A stretch of 36,019 nt of DNA from Rhizobiales bacterium Ga0077548 (GCA_001464215.1 LNEZ01000033.1:1-36019), one strand, 5' to 3'. Counted from the stretch's first letter, positions 7,347 to 17,399 are shown. The notes: a model not told the origin generated them from the letters alone. Program-made: numbers and translations.

Positions 7347-9599
7347 TCAGCTCACTGCGTCCTGCTTATTGTCTTCTACTGTGCTTATTGCAGCACTCGT
7401 TCCGTTCGAGGCTAAGGTCAGCCTGATCCAGGCGCCGCGCCCGTCCGGCGCGTCGTTCAGTTCGATACGCCCGCCGTGCTCCTCGAAAATCTTGCCGACA
7501 ATCGCAAGACCAAGGCCAGTGCCCTTTTCTCGCGTAGTCACATAAGGCTCGAGCAAGCGCTCGCGGTTTTCCTTCGGTAGACCGGGCCCGTTGTCGATCA
7601 CGTCGATTGCGATCATCTCGTCTTCGTGTGAAGTGCGAACCAGTATCCGGCCATTGTCCCGCTCCTCCTGCGGCAAAGCTTCGATCGCTTCCGCCGCGTT
7701 CTTCAGAATGTTCGTCAACGCTTGCGAGATCAGACGGCGGTCGAAACGCGCGGTCATCACCCCATGCGGAAGTTCGGTGTCGAATTTGATGTTCTGATGA
7801 CCGACGCGTTGCAAAAATACGGCTTGCCGGATCGTTTCCGCGAGGTCCTGGCTCTCGACGACCGGTTTCGGCATACGCGCAAAAGAAGAGAATTCGTCGA
7901 CCATCCGTCCGATGTCGCCGACCTGGCGGATGATGGTTTCGGTGCATTGCTCGAAAATTTCACGATCCTGTAACAGCGTCTTGCCGTATTTGCGCTTGAG
8001 GCGCTCTGCGGAAAGCTGAATCGGCGTAAGCGGGTTCTTGATCTCATGCGCGATGCGCCGCGCGATATCCGCCCATGCGGAGGAGCGCTGCGCGGTTACT
8101 AGCTCGGTAATATCGTCGAGCGTAATCACATAACCGTGCTCGGTCTCGTCGGCCTGCTCGGTCGTGACCCGCACATTAAACGTGCGCTCCCGCCCGCCGC
8201 GCGACATCGTCACCGTCCCGTTCACACGGTAATTGTCGGCAAAAGCCTCGCGGATGAGCGTGTTGATTTCCGGAATCGCTTCGACCGCCTCTCGCCCGAT
8301 CATCGCCCCTTCGGTCACGCCAAGCAGGCGTTCCGCCGAGCGATTGAGAATGGTGATCTTGCCGGCGGCATCGAGACCGATCACGCCCGCGCCGACACCC
8401 GCGAGCACGGCCTCACCGAACCGCCGCCGCTCGTCGATCTGGTCGCGTGCGCGGACAAGATCGGTATTCTGCGTACGCAACTCGGTCGTCATTTTGTTGA
8501 AGCTGTCGCCGAGATTGGCGAGGTCGCCTTCGGATTGGCGGACCGGCACCTGCACATAGAGATTGCCGGACGCGACGAGGTCGGCGGCCGTAATCAGTCG
8601 GCGGATTGGCGCGACCAGACGGTTCGCGAAGGCAAGACCAATCCAGACTGCCGAGAGCAGAAGAATGAGCGCGATCACCGCGTACATCAATGCGAAGGCG
8701 ATTTGCACACCGAAACGCCGCTGCTCGAGGCCGCGATACTCCAGAAGATTTGCTTCGGTCTGCCGCAGATACTGAATGACCTTCGGGTCGATCGGACGCG
8801 CGATGAAGAGATAAGTGTCTTCGTAGCCGATCAGCGGAATGATCGCGGCGACATAATCCGACGAAGGCGGCACATAGACGATCGGTTGCTGCGCCGTCGC
8901 TTCCTTGACGATGATATTTTGCGGAATCAGAAACTCGCGCCCGACATTGATTTCCGCGCGCTCGACAACCGTAAGGTCGGCTCGAATTAAAACCGCGCTC
9001 GGCACGCCGCGAAGCTGCGCTTGTGTCGTCAGAATCTGCCGGAAGCGCGTGCGATCCCCGTCATAGATTTCTTTCATGCGCGAGAGGTCGGTCGCCATCG
9101 CGACCAGGTCCTGCCGGATATTGAGACCGTGCTCGCGCACGTAAGTCTCGGCGACCGTAATAGCGTTGCCGATGATCGCGCGCGTCCGCTGCGAAAACCA
9201 GCGATCGAGACCGCGGTCGAGCGTAATGCTCGCAATAATGGCGACTAAAATCGCAGGCACGATCGCAACAATACCGAACAGAAGCACGATGCGGCCGTGA
9301 AGCCGCGCGCCAGCCCTGCCCCGGCGCTGCGCACGCATGACGTTGAACACTTCCCAACCGACGACAGCGAGCAGCACCAAAACCATGCCGGCGTTCGCGA
9401 GCAGCACGGTCACCACGACATTGTGCGTCGGCAGTATTGGGGTAAGGCCGGTGAGGATCAGGAATGTGACCAGCGCCGAGACCAGCGCCAGCACCACCAT
9501 GATCGGCGCAAAATAGGCCGTTAGCCGCCGCGGCGGCTTGGGGAACGGCGCTGATTGCGCAGACAACACTGGTTCGGAAGAAGCGACAGAATCGGCCAT
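7347..9599 (-). CDS. ntrY: Nitrogen sensor histidine kinase NtrY
   Basis: The 750-residue membrane kinase has segments at about 32-50, 62-82 and 104-126, an extracytoplasmic region at about 127-298, and a last segment at 299-322. HAMP (about 325-380), PAS (about 392-500), HisKA with H518 ([10 protein letters not shown]) and a C-terminal ATPase domain (DNGPGLP, then GTGLGLAI) follow. NtrY phosphorylates NtrX. The ATG at 9599 has only a weak ribosome site. The 108-base spacer to ntrC leaves room for separate expression. The spacer also holds a decayed copy of the first codons of this gene. Translation is probably coupled to ntrX, only 2 bases downstream. Confidence 0.95.
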   Translation of the reverse strand: MADSVASSEPVLSAQSAPFPKPPRRLTAYFAPIMVVLALVSALVTFLILTGLTPILPTHNVVVTVLLANAGMVLVLLAVVGWEVFNVMRAQRRGRAGARLHGRIVLLFGIVAIVPAILVAIIASITLDRGLDRWFSQRTRAIIGNAITVAETYVREHGLNIRQDLVAMATDLSRMKEIYDGDRTRFRQILTTQAQLRGVPSAVLIRADLTVVERAEINVGREFLIPQNIIVKEATAQQPIVYVPPSSDYVAAIIPLIGYEDTYLFIARPIDPKVIQYLRQTEANLLEYRGLEQRRFGVQIAFALMYAVIALILLLSAVWIGLAFANRLVAPIRRLITAADLVASGNLYVQVPVRQSEGDLANLGDSFNKMTTELRTQNTDLVRARDQIDERRRFGEAVLAGVGAGVIGLDAAGKITILNRSAERLLGVTEGAMIGREAVEAIPEINTLIREAFADNYRVNGTVTMSRGGRERTFNVRVTTEQADETEHGYVITLDDITELVTAQRSSAWADIARRIAHEIKNPLTPIQLSAERLKRKYGKTLLQDREIFEQCTETIIRQVGDIGRMVDEFSSFARMPKPVVESQDLAETIRQAVFLQRVGHQNIKFDTELPHGVMTARFDRRLISQALTNILKNAAEAIEALPQEERDNGRILVRTSHEDEMIAIDVIDNGPGLPKENRERLLEPYVTTREKGTGLGLAIVGKIFEEHGGRIELNDAPDGRGAWIRLTLASNGTSAAISTVEDNKQDAVS

Positions 9600-9629
9600 G
9601 AACCGCCATCAGGAGGCCGGACGACCCGG

Positions 9630-9685
9630 CGGCTGATGCATACAGACAACACTGGTGCAAAAATGTGACAGCGCCGGCCGTTAGG
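9630..9685 (-). repeat. Decayed duplicate of the ntrY start region
   Basis: CAGACAACACTGGT occurs exactly twice on the plus strand, at 9560-9573 (codons 9-13 of ntrY) and at 9643-9656 (ntrC-ntrY spacer). Similarity extends on both sides. GCTGAT precedes each copy, and GACAG, three variable bases and CGGCC follow each. The segment matching the ntrY ATG reads without a start codon in the spacer copy. The pattern suggests an old local duplication of roughly 50 bases that has since diverged. Confidence 0.6.
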
Positions 9686-9707
9686 CAAGCCCTGTCAAAT
9701 AAGACGG

Positions 9708-11150
9708 TTAGCGGGTCGAACGAATGACCTGAATATCGAGGTCCCTGATCTTCTTCCGGAGCGTATTCCGGTTCACGCCAAGCAACTCCGCGGCCTTGAT
9801 CTGATTGCCCCTCGTCGCCGCAAGCGCCGCGGAAATCAGGGGTGTCTCCACCTCGCGAAGGATGCGGTGATAGAGCCCCGGCGGCGGCAGGTTATCGCCG
9901 AAGCCTCCGAAATACTTGGAGAGGTGGCGCTCGGTGGATGAAGTAAGCGACTCGTCTTTCGCATTTGCTTCCGGCGACGGCTCGGATGCCGGCTGTGTCA
10001 GTTCGGCATCGATGATCGAAAGGCTGATGACCTCCTGCGGATAAAGCGCCGCAAGACGCCGCACGAGATTTTCGAGTTCGCGCACGTTGCCGGGCCAGCG
10101 ATAGCGGCGCAGTCGGTCGAGCGCGGCGTTTTCAATCTGCTTGTGCGGCAGACCTTCGCGGGCGGCCAGCGTAAAGAAGTGGCGGATCAAGTCGGGCACG
10201 TCTTCGGTGCGCTCGCGCAGCGGCGGCAGGCGCAGCGGCACGACATTGAGACGGAAGAACAGATCCTCGCGGAACAGTCCCTGCTGAATCAGGATGCGCA
10301 GATCCTTGTTCGTGGCTGCGATGATGCGCACGTCGCTCTTGATCGGCGTGCGGCCGCCGACGGTCGTGTATTCGCCCTGCTGCAATACGCGCAACAGACG
10401 CGTCTGCGCTTCCATCGGCATGTCGCCGATTTCGTCGAGGAACAGCGTGCCGCCTTCGGCCTGCTCGAAGCGGCCGATGTTTTTCGTGTTCGCGCCGGTG
10501 AAGGCGCCCTTCTCATGTCCGAACAGTTCGGCCTCGATCAGGTCGCGCGGGATCGCGGCCATGTTGATCGGTACGAACGGTCCAGCGCGGCGCTTGCCAT
10601 AGTCGTGAAGCGCGCGTGCGACGAGTTCCTTGCCGGTGCCGGACTCGCCCGAAATCATCACGGTGAGGTCGGTCTGCATGAGCCTTGCGAGCAAGCGATA
10701 GATTTCCTGCATTGCCGGCGAGCGGCCGACGAGCGGAATGTTTTCCAGATCTTCCGGTTTGGCCGGCGCGGCGTTGGTCTTTTTCGGCTCCGAGAGCGCG
10801 CGGCCTACGATGCCGATCAATTCCTTCAGATCGAATGGCTTCGGCAGATATTCGTAAGCACCGTGCTCGGACGCCTTGATCGCGGTCATGAACGTATTCT
10901 GCGCGCTCATCACGATCACGGGCAGTTCGGGCCGCATCTTCTTCAGGCGCGGCAACATACTGAATGCGTCTTCGTCCGGCATCACGACATCGGTGATCAC
11001 GAGATCGCCGTCGCCCTGACTTACCCACCGCCAGAGCGTCGCCGCGTTTCCACACGAACGGACTTCGTATCCCGCACGCGACAGTGCCTGACTGAGCACA
11101 GTCCGGATTGCGGCGTCGTCGTCGGCAACGAGAATATTTCCAGAAGGCAT
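9708..11150 (-). CDS. ntrC: Nitrogen regulator NtrC, sigma-54 activator
   Basis: The product is about 480 residues. The receiver domain has D54 in [10 protein letters not shown], and the AAA+ domain has Walker A GESGTGKE at 168-175 and the sigma-54-contacting GAFTGA loop at 215-220. A Fis-type helix-turn-helix ends the protein ([22 protein letters not shown]). Phosphorylated NtrC activates sigma-54 promoters for nitrogen assimilation genes. I chose the ATG at 11150 because GAGGA lies 8 bases upstream. A GTG at 11165 would overlap the ntrB stop and add five residues. It lies immediately downstream of its kinase gene ntrB. Confidence 0.96.
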   Translation of the reverse strand: MPSGNILVADDDAAIRTVLSQALSRAGYEVRSCGNAATLWRWVSQGDGDLVITDVVMPDEDAFSMLPRLKKMRPELPVIVMSAQNTFMTAIKASEHGAYEYLPKPFDLKELIGIVGRALSEPKKTNAAPAKPEDLENIPLVGRSPAMQEIYRLLARLMQTDLTVMISGESGTGKELVARALHDYGKRRAGPFVPINMAAIPRDLIEAELFGHEKGAFTGANTKNIGRFEQAEGGTLFLDEIGDMPMEAQTRLLRVLQQGEYTTVGGRTPIKSDVRIIAATNKDLRILIQQGLFREDLFFRLNVVPLRLPPLRERTEDVPDLIRHFFTLAAREGLPHKQIENAALDRLRRYRWPGNVRELENLVRRLAALYPQEVISLSIIDAELTQPASEPSPEANAKDESLTSSTERHLSKYFGGFGDNLPPPGLYHRILREVETPLISAALAATRGNQIKAAELLGVNRNTLRKKIRDLDIQVIRSTR

Positions 11151-11161
11151 TAGCGCCGTCC

Positions 11162-12268
11162 TCACTGATCCGAATGCGCAAGAGCGCCGGTTTGAGAATA
11201 AGTTGGCAGCAATACGCGGAACGTGGTCCGGCGCGGCTGGCTATCGCATTCTACGATGCCGCCGTGGTCGCCGATGATCTTGGCGACTAGCGCAAGCCCC
11301 AGCCCGCTGCCGCTCGTCTTCGTGGTAACGAAGGGATCGAACAGATGCGGACGCACATCTTCCGGCACGCCGGGACCGTTATCGCGAACACAAAACTCGA
11401 GTGGCAGGCTCACGCGCGTCGAAGAACCCGGTACTGTCAGACGCACGCCGGGACGAAATGCGGTACTGAGCAGGATTTCTCCGTCGTCGGCCTCCCCGAT
11501 CGCCTCGGCTGCATTCTTGATCAGGTTCAGGAACACCTGAACAAGCTGATCGCGGTTCGCAAACACCGCGGGCAGCGAGGGGTCATATTCCTCAACGAAT
11601 TTGATGCGGCTGGCAAAGCCCGAAGCGGCGAGCTTTTTCACGTGCTCGAGTACCGCGTGAATGTTGACGGCATCGCGCTCGATAGGCCGTTCGTCGGAGA
11701 AGACTTCCATGCGGTCGACCAGCTTCACGATGCGGTCGGCCTCGTCGCAGATGAGGCGCGTCAGCGCCCGGTCGCCATCGTCGGCGGATTGTTCGAGCAG
11801 TTGCGCAGCACCGCGAATGCCCGAAAGCGGATTCTTGATTTCATGCGCCAGCATAGACGCAAGCGCCGTCACCGATCTCGCAGCACCGCGATGCGTGAGC
11901 TGACGGTCGATCTTGTCGGCCATCGTGCGCTCCTGCAGCATCACGACGACGTGCTCCTGATTTTCCGGCATTGGCGCGACGTGAATATCGACAATGCGCT
12001 CGCCGCCGTTACGCGGGGTGCCGAGATCGACGCGATACTCGTTGACCGCGGCGTTGCGCATTCTCACTTGCTCGATCAGTGCGATCAGCGGACTGCCGAA
12101 GGGAACGATCTCGTGAATCCGGTGGCGGCGAAGCACGGGCACGCCGGCTTCGAAAAAAGCTTCGGCGGCAGCATTCGCGTTTGCGATCGTGCCCGAAGGA
12201 GCGATCGTGATCACGGGATGCGGAAGCGCGTCCAGCACCGCATCCGCGACGCCCGAGACCTGGGTCAT
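11162..12268 (-). CDS. ntrB: Nitrogen sensor kinase NtrB
   Basis: The roughly 368-residue soluble kinase has an N-terminal PAS domain ([14 protein letters not shown] onward). The HisKA box has H142 in [14 protein letters not shown]. The C-terminal ATPase domain shows [16 protein letters not shown] and GSGLGLAL. NtrB phosphorylates or dephosphorylates NtrC according to nitrogen status relayed by PII proteins. The start is debatable. The ATG at 12268 has GGAG 6 bases upstream and gives the MTQ start I expect for rhizobial NtrB. The ATG at 12295 forms an ATGA overlap with the dusB stop and would add nine residues. Either way, dusB and ntrB are tightly coupled, a classic dusB/nifR3-ntrB-ntrC arrangement. 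Confidence 0.94.
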   Translation of the reverse strand: MTQVSGVADAVLDALPHPVITIAPSGTIANANAAAEAFFEAGVPVLRRHRIHEIVPFGSPLIALIEQVRMRNAAVNEYRVDLGTPRNGGERIVDIHVAPMPENQEHVVVMLQERTMADKIDRQLTHRGAARSVTALASMLAHEIKNPLSGIRGAAQLLEQSADDGDRALTRLICDEADRIVKLVDRMEVFSDERPIERDAVNIHAVLEHVKKLAASGFASRIKFVEEYDPSLPAVFANRDQLVQVFLNLIKNAAEAIGEADDGEILLSTAFRPGVRLTVPGSSTRVSLPLEFCVRDNGPGVPEDVRPHLFDPFVTTKTSGSGLGLALVAKIIGDHGGIVECDSQPRRTTFRVLLPTYSQTGALAHSDQ

Positions 12269-12291
12269 CGTTTTCTCCGCGCGTGCGTTTC

Positions 12292-13320
12292 TCATGCTGC
12301 GGCTTTCCAACCCAGTTCATCGAAGGCATCGTGAATGCCGAGCACGACACGCGATGGCGCGTTTTCCGCAAGCAGTTGCGCGCGCCAGCCTTTGACCCAA
12401 TCCGCCGAGAGATTGACTGCACGGCCCGCGGCCTCTAACGCCCAGCCGATATGCTTGCGGGCTTCCTTCGCGCCGCGGGCGTGGCCATATTGCCCGAGCC
12501 ACGCATCATAAAGTTCGATGAGATTGTCGCGCTGGTCTTCGATTGCGGGATCGCTTGCGCGCACGCCGCTTTCTATGAAGCGCCCGATATTTCCCGGCAG
12601 CCACGGACGGCCGCGCGCCGCGCGCCCGACCATTACCGCATCGGCTCCCGATTCGGAGATCATCGCCGCAGCATCTTCGTAACTTTCGAGATCGCCGTTT
12701 GCGACGACAGGAATGGAGACGGCCGCTTTCACGCGCGAGATCGCGTACCAGTTGGCCTTGCCTTTGTAGAACTGCTGCCTAGTCCGGCCATGCACCGCGA
12801 CCATCTTCACGCCCGCAGCTTCCGCGCGACGCGCAAGCTCTGGGGCAACGATCGTGTCGTCGTCCCAGCCGAGCCGCATTTTTACCGTGACCGGAATTTT
12901 CACGGCGCTGACTGCGGCTTCAATCAGGCGAACTGCGTTGTCAACGTCGCGCAGAAGTGCCGCGCCCGCCGCACCTGTCGTGACTGACTTCGCAGGACAG
13001 CCCATGTTGAGATCGACGATGTCGGCACCCGCGCCTTCCGCGACACGCGCACCTTCCGCGATCCAGCGAGGCTCACATCCAGCGAGCTGGACAACGTGAT
13101 GGCCGACGCCAGAGCCTTCCGCTCGCAATTGCGCTTCCGCGCTGCCGCCTGCGAGCCATTCGCAGGCGATCATTTCCGATACGACAAGACCGGCACCGTA
13201 GCGGTTGGCCATGCGCCGGAACGGAAGATCGGTGATCCCGGCCATGGGCGCGAGAAAGGCCCGCGCCGCGATTTGGTGCGGCCCGATCTCGAAGTTCTGT
13301 TTCGCGGAGTTGATGCTCAA
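12292..13320 (-). CDS. dusB: tRNA-dihydrouridine synthase DusB (NifR3)
   Basis: The roughly 342-residue FMN enzyme reduces specific uridines in tRNA to dihydrouridine. The N-terminal TIM-barrel signature is [14 protein letters not shown]. The catalytic cysteine lies in DLNMGCPAK, and KMRLGWDD and GRAARGRPW are conserved flavin- and tRNA-binding segments. A TTG at 13320 is my preferred start, since AGGCAGGG lies just upstream. An in-frame TTG at 13347 would add nine residues that do not look conserved. The stop overlaps a possible ntrB ATG (ATGA). In many proteobacteria this gene is the first cistron of the ntrBC operon, which matches the layout here. Confidence 0.94.
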   Translation of the reverse strand: MSINSAKQNFEIGPHQIAARAFLAPMAGITDLPFRRMANRYGAGLVVSEMIACEWLAGGSAEAQLRAEGSGVGHHVVQLAGCEPRWIAEGARVAEGAGADIVDLNMGCPAKSVTTGAAGAALLRDVDNAVRLIEAAVSAVKIPVTVKMRLGWDDDTIVAPELARRAEAAGVKMVAVHGRTRQQFYKGKANWYAISRVKAAVSIPVVANGDLESYEDAAAMISESGADAVMVGRAARGRPWLPGNIGRFIESGVRASDPAIEDQRDNLIELYDAWLGQYGHARGAKEARKHIGWALEAAGRAVNLSADWVKGWRAQLLAENAPSRVVLGIHDAFDELGWKAAA

Positions 13321-13361
13321 GCAGCCCTGCCTAGAAAATAGGCCCAAAATTTCGTGCCCAC

Positions 13362-13389
13362 ATCTTAGTCAAGTCTACTTCCGAGGCAA
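13362..13389 (-). promoter_or_regulatory. Candidate sigma-70-type promoter for the dusB-ntr operon
   Basis: On the minus strand, TTGCCT (13389-13384) and TAAGAT (13367-13362) are separated by 16 bases. They lie 42 bases upstream of the proposed dusB start, in the divergent spacer with ispDF. The elements resemble a -35/-10 pair, but the match is partial and no transcription start is known. Confidence 0.35.
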
Positions 13390-13477
13390 GGGCTTTATTG
13401 CATTGCACCCAACGCGACCTGCGCGGAGGAATAGGCTAGGAAATCAGGGTAATTCTCGCGCTTGAGGGAGCTTTGCT

Positions 13478-14653
13478 GTGGAATTCGCTGCCATTGTCGT
13501 GGCCGGAGGCGGCGGAACCCGTGCGGGAGCCGGATCACCGAAGCAGTACCGGCTGATCGGCGGCGAACAGGTTTTGCGCCGATCCCTCAGGTTATTCACA
13601 GATCATCGCGAAGTCGGGGCGGTTCAGGCGGTCATCCGTCACAAGGATGTCGCGGAGTACGGGCGAGCATCCACCCGTCTGCCAAAGTGTCTTCCGGCCG
13701 TCCCCGGCGGCAAGACACGACAGGCCTCGGTTCTCGCGGGCCTGGAAAATCTGGTGCCTACTGCGCCGCGCTTCGTGCTCGTGCACGACGCGGCGCGTCC
13801 TTTTGCCGATATTGCTTTGATCGACCGCGCCATTGCTGCGGTCCGCAAACACGGTGCCGCCATTCCAGCGGTCCCCGTCACCGACACCCTCAAACGCGTG
13901 GATAAGACCGGCTCGATCGTCGAGAACGTCGAACGTGCGGATTTGCGCGCGGTCCAGACACCGCAGGCATTCGAGTTTGAAACGCTGCTCACAGCCCATC
14001 GCCGCGCGGCACAGGAAGGCCTGCACAGCTTTACAGACGACGCCGCGCTCATGGAATGGGCCGGTGAGCCGGTAAAGATATTCGAGGGACTGACCTCGAA
14101 CCTGAAACTTACGACGCCGGAGGATTTCGAGCGGGCGAATGCCTATGCGGCGCAGACGCTGGGCGATGTGCGCACCGGCACCGGCTACGACGTTCACGCC
14201 TTCACCGACGGCAATCACGTCATGCTCGGCGGCGTGAAAATCCAGCACACGAAAACGCTTTCCGGCCACTCGGATGCCGATGTGCTGCTGCACGCGATAA
14301 CTGACGCCATTCTCGGCGCGATTGCCGACGGTGATATCGGGCACCACTTCCCGCCCTCGGACGCAAAATGGCGCGGTGCGAATTCGGCGGCCTTCGTGCA
14401 ATTCGCGATCAAGCGAGTTCGCGAACGCGGCGGGCTGATCGCGCATATCGACGGCACGCTGATCTGCGAGACGCCAAAGATCGGCCCGCACCGGGATAAG
14501 ATGCGCGGAAAGATTGCGGAAATCTGCGGGATCGAAATTGGCCGTGTCGGCATTCAGGCAACAACCAACGAAGGCTTGGGCTTTATCGGCCGCAGCGAAG
14601 GCATCGCCGCAATGGCAACGGCAACTGTCAGGCTCCCGTGGACTTTGAAATGA
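13478..14653 (+). CDS. ispDF: Bifunctional IspD/IspF isoprenoid enzyme
   Basis: The 391-residue fusion carries two MEP-pathway activities. IspD (about residues 1-225) transfers CMP to methylerythritol phosphate. Its nucleotide-binding motif VVAGGGGTRAGAGSPKQY is at about 7-24. IspF (about 232-391) makes the cyclic diphosphate. Its metal ligands are D238 and H240 in GTGYDVHAF and H272 in DADVLLHAITD, and TTNEGLGFIGR is near the C-terminus. IspE acts between the two steps and is not in this window. The fused form is common in alphaproteobacteria. The GTG start at 13478 has GGGAG 7 bases upstream. The gene diverges from dusB and overlaps the next gene by an ATGA. Confidence 0.96.
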   Translation: MEFAAIVVAGGGGTRAGAGSPKQYRLIGGEQVLRRSLRLFTDHREVGAVQAVIRHKDVAEYGRASTRLPKCLPAVPGGKTRQASVLAGLENLVPTAPRFVLVHDAARPFADIALIDRAIAAVRKHGAAIPAVPVTDTLKRVDKTGSIVENVERADLRAVQTPQAFEFETLLTAHRRAAQEGLHSFTDDAALMEWAGEPVKIFEGLTSNLKLTTPEDFERANAYAAQTLGDVRTGTGYDVHAFTDGNHVMLGGVKIQHTKTLSGHSDADVLLHAITDAILGAIADGDIGHHFPPSDAKWRGANSAAFVQFAIKRVRERGGLIAHIDGTLICETPKIGPHRDKMRGKIAEICGIEIGRVGIQATTNEGLGFIGRSEGIAAMATATVRLPWTLK

Positions 14654-15156
14654 TCGATAAAGAGACCAGGGAAGCGGCGCTTCGCATATTCGAGCTTTGC
14701 CGCGAACGAAAGCTGACGCTCGCAACAGCTGAGTCCTGCACCGGCGGTCTTGTAGCGGCGGCGATCACGGACATCCCCGGCTCGTCCGACGTATTCGATC
14801 GTGGCTTTGTGACCTACTCGAACCAGGCGAAGCAGGCGCTATTGGGCGTCAGCAAGGAAACTATCGCTCAGCACGGTGCGGTCAGTGCACAATGCGCAAA
14901 GGCAATGGCGCAAGGCGCAATGAATGCCGCCGGAACGAGCATCGCGATTTCGATCACAGGCATCGCCGGGCCCGGCGGCGGTTCGCCTGAAAAGCCCGTC
15001 GGACTTGTATTCATGGCTTGCGCCAACCGCGAAGGACTGTTTCACGCGCGCGAGTGCCGCTTCGGCGATATCGGCCGCGACGAAGTGCGCCGCCGCTCTG
15101 TCATTGCGGCCTTTGCCCTGATCGAAGAAATGCTCGACGCGCCGAAACGGGTCTAG
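14650..15156 (+). CDS. CinA-family nicotinamide-nucleotide amidohydrolase (PncC type)
   Basis: The 168-residue protein is a stand-alone CinA C-terminal domain. Typical motifs are LATAESCTGGLVAA with the catalytic serine, the DVFDRGFVTYSNQAK region, and SITGIAGPGGGSPEKPVG. Such proteins deamidate nicotinamide mononucleotide to nicotinate mononucleotide, recycling NAD. The start is taken as the ATG at 14650, which overlaps the ispDF stop as ATGA. A GTG at 14638 is in frame but would overlap further. The stop codon TAG shares the palindrome CTAG (15153-15156) with the stop of the convergent gene. The gene name could be pncC or cinA, so I give no symbol. Confidence 0.9.
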   Translation: MIDKETREAALRIFELCRERKLTLATAESCTGGLVAAAITDIPGSSDVFDRGFVTYSNQAKQALLGVSKETIAQHGAVSAQCAKAMAQGAMNAAGTSIAISITGIAGPGGGSPEKPVGLVFMACANREGLFHARECRFGDIGRDEVRRRSVIAAFALIEEMLDAPKRV

Positions 15157-17399
15157 AATTTCTTCCTGATCAGCGCGCTGATGAGATCGGAATAGTCGTC
15201 GGTCCAAGGCTGCACGCCTTCCGGCATCACCGGCTCCCAGCCCGGTACACGCGAAAGTATCGCCAGATCCTGCCAGTTGCGGGCGAGTGCCGCGACCGTC
15301 GCATTCGATTTGTAATCGTTCACGAAGTTGTTTGCCGACACATCGTTCTTGACGAGCGTGACCAGCCCTTCGCTTAACCCCACGGCCGCCACGATCCTCG
15401 ACAACTCAAGATGACGGTTGGAAATGTGCATCACGATCACGCCGTTCGGCTTGAGCCGCACCAGATAACCGGCAACGGCTTCCCGCGTCAGAAGATGCGC
15501 CGGGATCGCATCGGAAGAAAATGCATCGAGCACGATCAGGTCGTATCGCGTCGGCGAAGCCGAAAGCGTCAGCCGTGCGTCGCCGAGCACAATCGGCATA
15601 TCCGGCGCGCAGGAAGAAATGAAACGAAAGCGCTGCGGATCGCGTGCCAACCGCACGACTTCCGGATCGATTTCGAAGAAGGTCCAGCTTTCGCCCGGCT
15701 CGCGATAGCAGGCAAGACTGCCGGTGCCTAAACCCACCGCTGCCACGCTTGCAAGTCTGCCGCGTGCTGCGCGCGTCGCAAGAATGGTCTCCGAGATCGG
15801 TCCGCCGCGATAATAATAAGTCAGCGGCTCGGCGCGCCCGATTACCGGCGAGCCGTCCGCGTTCCTAATTCTGTCGGCACCGTGGATCGTCGTGCCGTGA
15901 AACAGAAGCCGGTAAGCGCCGTTCGCAGAGTCGGCAACCTTATGGACGCCGAAAAAGCTCCGCGCGGTCTCGATGCTGGTTTGCCCCGGCTGCCATAGCC
16001 CGCTGAACGCAAACGCAAGGACCACGAGAGCAAACATACGCGCGGGGTTTTCTCTGGAGAACAGAATCCCGGCAGCAATCGCAATCAGCAGAGCCTGAAA
16101 CGCGACCATCCAGCCCGCTGGGATACGCACGCCCGCGATGTAATGAATGACGAACAGAATGAACGACAACGCAAGCGGCAATGCCATTGCGCGCAAGACA
16201 TTTCTCACACCGCCGGAGAATGCAGCCGGCAAGGCAAGCACCGCCGCCGCGACCAAGATCGGATACTCCGTTGTACTCGAAAATACGTTCGGCGCTATCA
16301 ATCCCGTGAACACACCGCCCACCACGCCGCCGATGGATGTCGCGAGATAGAAGTCCGTGAGGCGCTCTGGCGCCGGACGCAGACGATAAAGCTCGCCGTG
16401 GCAAAGCAGCGTGAGAATAAAGAACCCGACGAGATGCAGCGAGATCGTGACGAGCCAGAACGCCTTGTCGCCGCCAAGCATACTGATTGCGAGCGGCGCC
16501 ACCACGTAAGGAACGATGCGCGCAACCCTCGCGTGCGAAATCCATGGCCGGTCGTTGAACACGGCAACGAAAGTCAGAAGATAAAGTGCAAGCGGAACGA
16601 CCCAGAGAAAGGGCGCGGCCGCGACATCCGTACTGATATAGGCGGTGACGGCAACGACAAGCCCGGCCGGAATGGCGGCAAGCGCGATCCATGAAAGCTG
16701 CGCGGCAAACTTCGGCTTCTCAACTGCAGATCGCGTTTCATGCTTTGCAGCCACGCCGGAAGCAACGACCAGCGCACAAAGCGCGATCAGAACTGCAAGC
16801 AGTCCGAATACAGCGGCCCACGCCGCGGTCTGCTCGTGCAGGGTCAACAACGGCTCGAGCAAGACAGGATAGGCAAGCAGTGCCGCGAACGAACCGAGGT
16901 TTGACGCAGCATAAAGCACGTAAGGGTTCGACGCGCGCGGATGCCCGCTTGATGCGAACCAGCGCTGCAAGAGCGGCGCACTGGCCGCAAGCGCTGTGAA
17001 CGGCAGCCCGATCGAAACCGCAAACAGCGCGAGCAACCAAAACTCGATATTCTCAGAAGGCGGCGAACCGAAACTGCCAGCAATGCCTAGCGGCAAGGAA
17101 AGCGCCGCGAGGCCGAGCAGGCCGAGATGGATCAGCGCGCCGCGGCGGGGCGGAAGTTTCGTCAGCCAATGCGCGTAGGCGTAGCCGACCAGAAGTGCCG
17201 CCTGAAAGAAGACCATCGCGACCGACCAGATCGCAGGCGCACCACCGAGCTTCGGCAGCACCATTTTCGTGAACATTGGCTGCACCGCGAAAAGCAACAG
17301 CGCAGATACGAACAGCGTTACCGCGAAGATCGTCGGCGCATACTTGAACAGGTGAACGGCAAGGTTCTGGCGGTTTGCGGCGGCTTCTATGGTGGACAT
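15153..17399 (-). CDS. Fused MFS-like / spermidine-synthase-like membrane protein
   Basis: The 748-residue protein has two halves. The first 475 or so residues hold about twelve or more membrane segments and resemble a transporter. The last 270 or so residues form a Rossmann-like domain related to polyamine aminopropyltransferases, with AAVGLGTGSLACY at about 553-565, FEIDPEV at 575-581 and LDAFSSDAIP at about 624-633. Proteins of this build are annotated as fused MFS/spermidine synthase. Their substrate is not established, so polyamine synthesis is only a family inference. It lies 72 bases downstream of the COQ10-like gene, on the same strand. Its TAG stop overlaps that of the convergent CinA gene. 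Confidence 0.85.
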   Translation of the reverse strand: MSTIEAAANRQNLAVHLFKYAPTIFAVTLFVSALLLFAVQPMFTKMVLPKLGGAPAIWSVAMVFFQAALLVGYAYAHWLTKLPPRRGALIHLGLLGLAALSLPLGIAGSFGSPPSENIEFWLLALFAVSIGLPFTALAASAPLLQRWFASSGHPRASNPYVLYAASNLGSFAALLAYPVLLEPLLTLHEQTAAWAAVFGLLAVLIALCALVVASGVAAKHETRSAVEKPKFAAQLSWIALAAIPAGLVVAVTAYISTDVAAAPFLWVVPLALYLLTFVAVFNDRPWISHARVARIVPYVVAPLAISMLGGDKAFWLVTISLHLVGFFILTLLCHGELYRLRPAPERLTDFYLATSIGGVVGGVFTGLIAPNVFSSTTEYPILVAAAVLALPAAFSGGVRNVLRAMALPLALSFILFVIHYIAGVRIPAGWMVAFQALLIAIAAGILFSRENPARMFALVVLAFAFSGLWQPGQTSIETARSFFGVHKVADSANGAYRLLFHGTTIHGADRIRNADGSPVIGRAEPLTYYYRGGPISETILATRAARGRLASVAAVGLGTGSLACYREPGESWTFFEIDPEVVRLARDPQRFRFISSCAPDMPIVLGDARLTLSASPTRYDLIVLDAFSSDAIPAHLLTREAVAGYLVRLKPNGVIVMHISNRHLELSRIVAAVGLSEGLVTLVKNDVSANNFVNDYKSNATVAALARNWQDLAILSRVPGWEPVMPEGVQPWTDDYSDLISALIRKKF

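Noticed and set aside
8136-8990. Plus-strand open frame opposite ntrY
   Set aside because: It is antisense to the HAMP/PAS region of NtrY, with the skewed Asp/His/Arg composition of a shadow.
9657-9680. Possible sigma-54 promoter before ntrY (TGTCAC then TTGCA on the minus strand)
   Set aside because: The spacing between the -24 and -12 elements is one base short and the invariant GG is GT.
10143-11153. Long plus-strand open frame opposite ntrC
   Set aside because: It is antisense to the AAA+ and receiver regions of NtrC. Composition is shadow-like and no ribosome site was seen.
13592-14725. Minus-strand open frame opposite ispDF
   Set aside because: The plus-strand IspD and IspF motifs are complete, and the antisense frame shows no recognisable domain.
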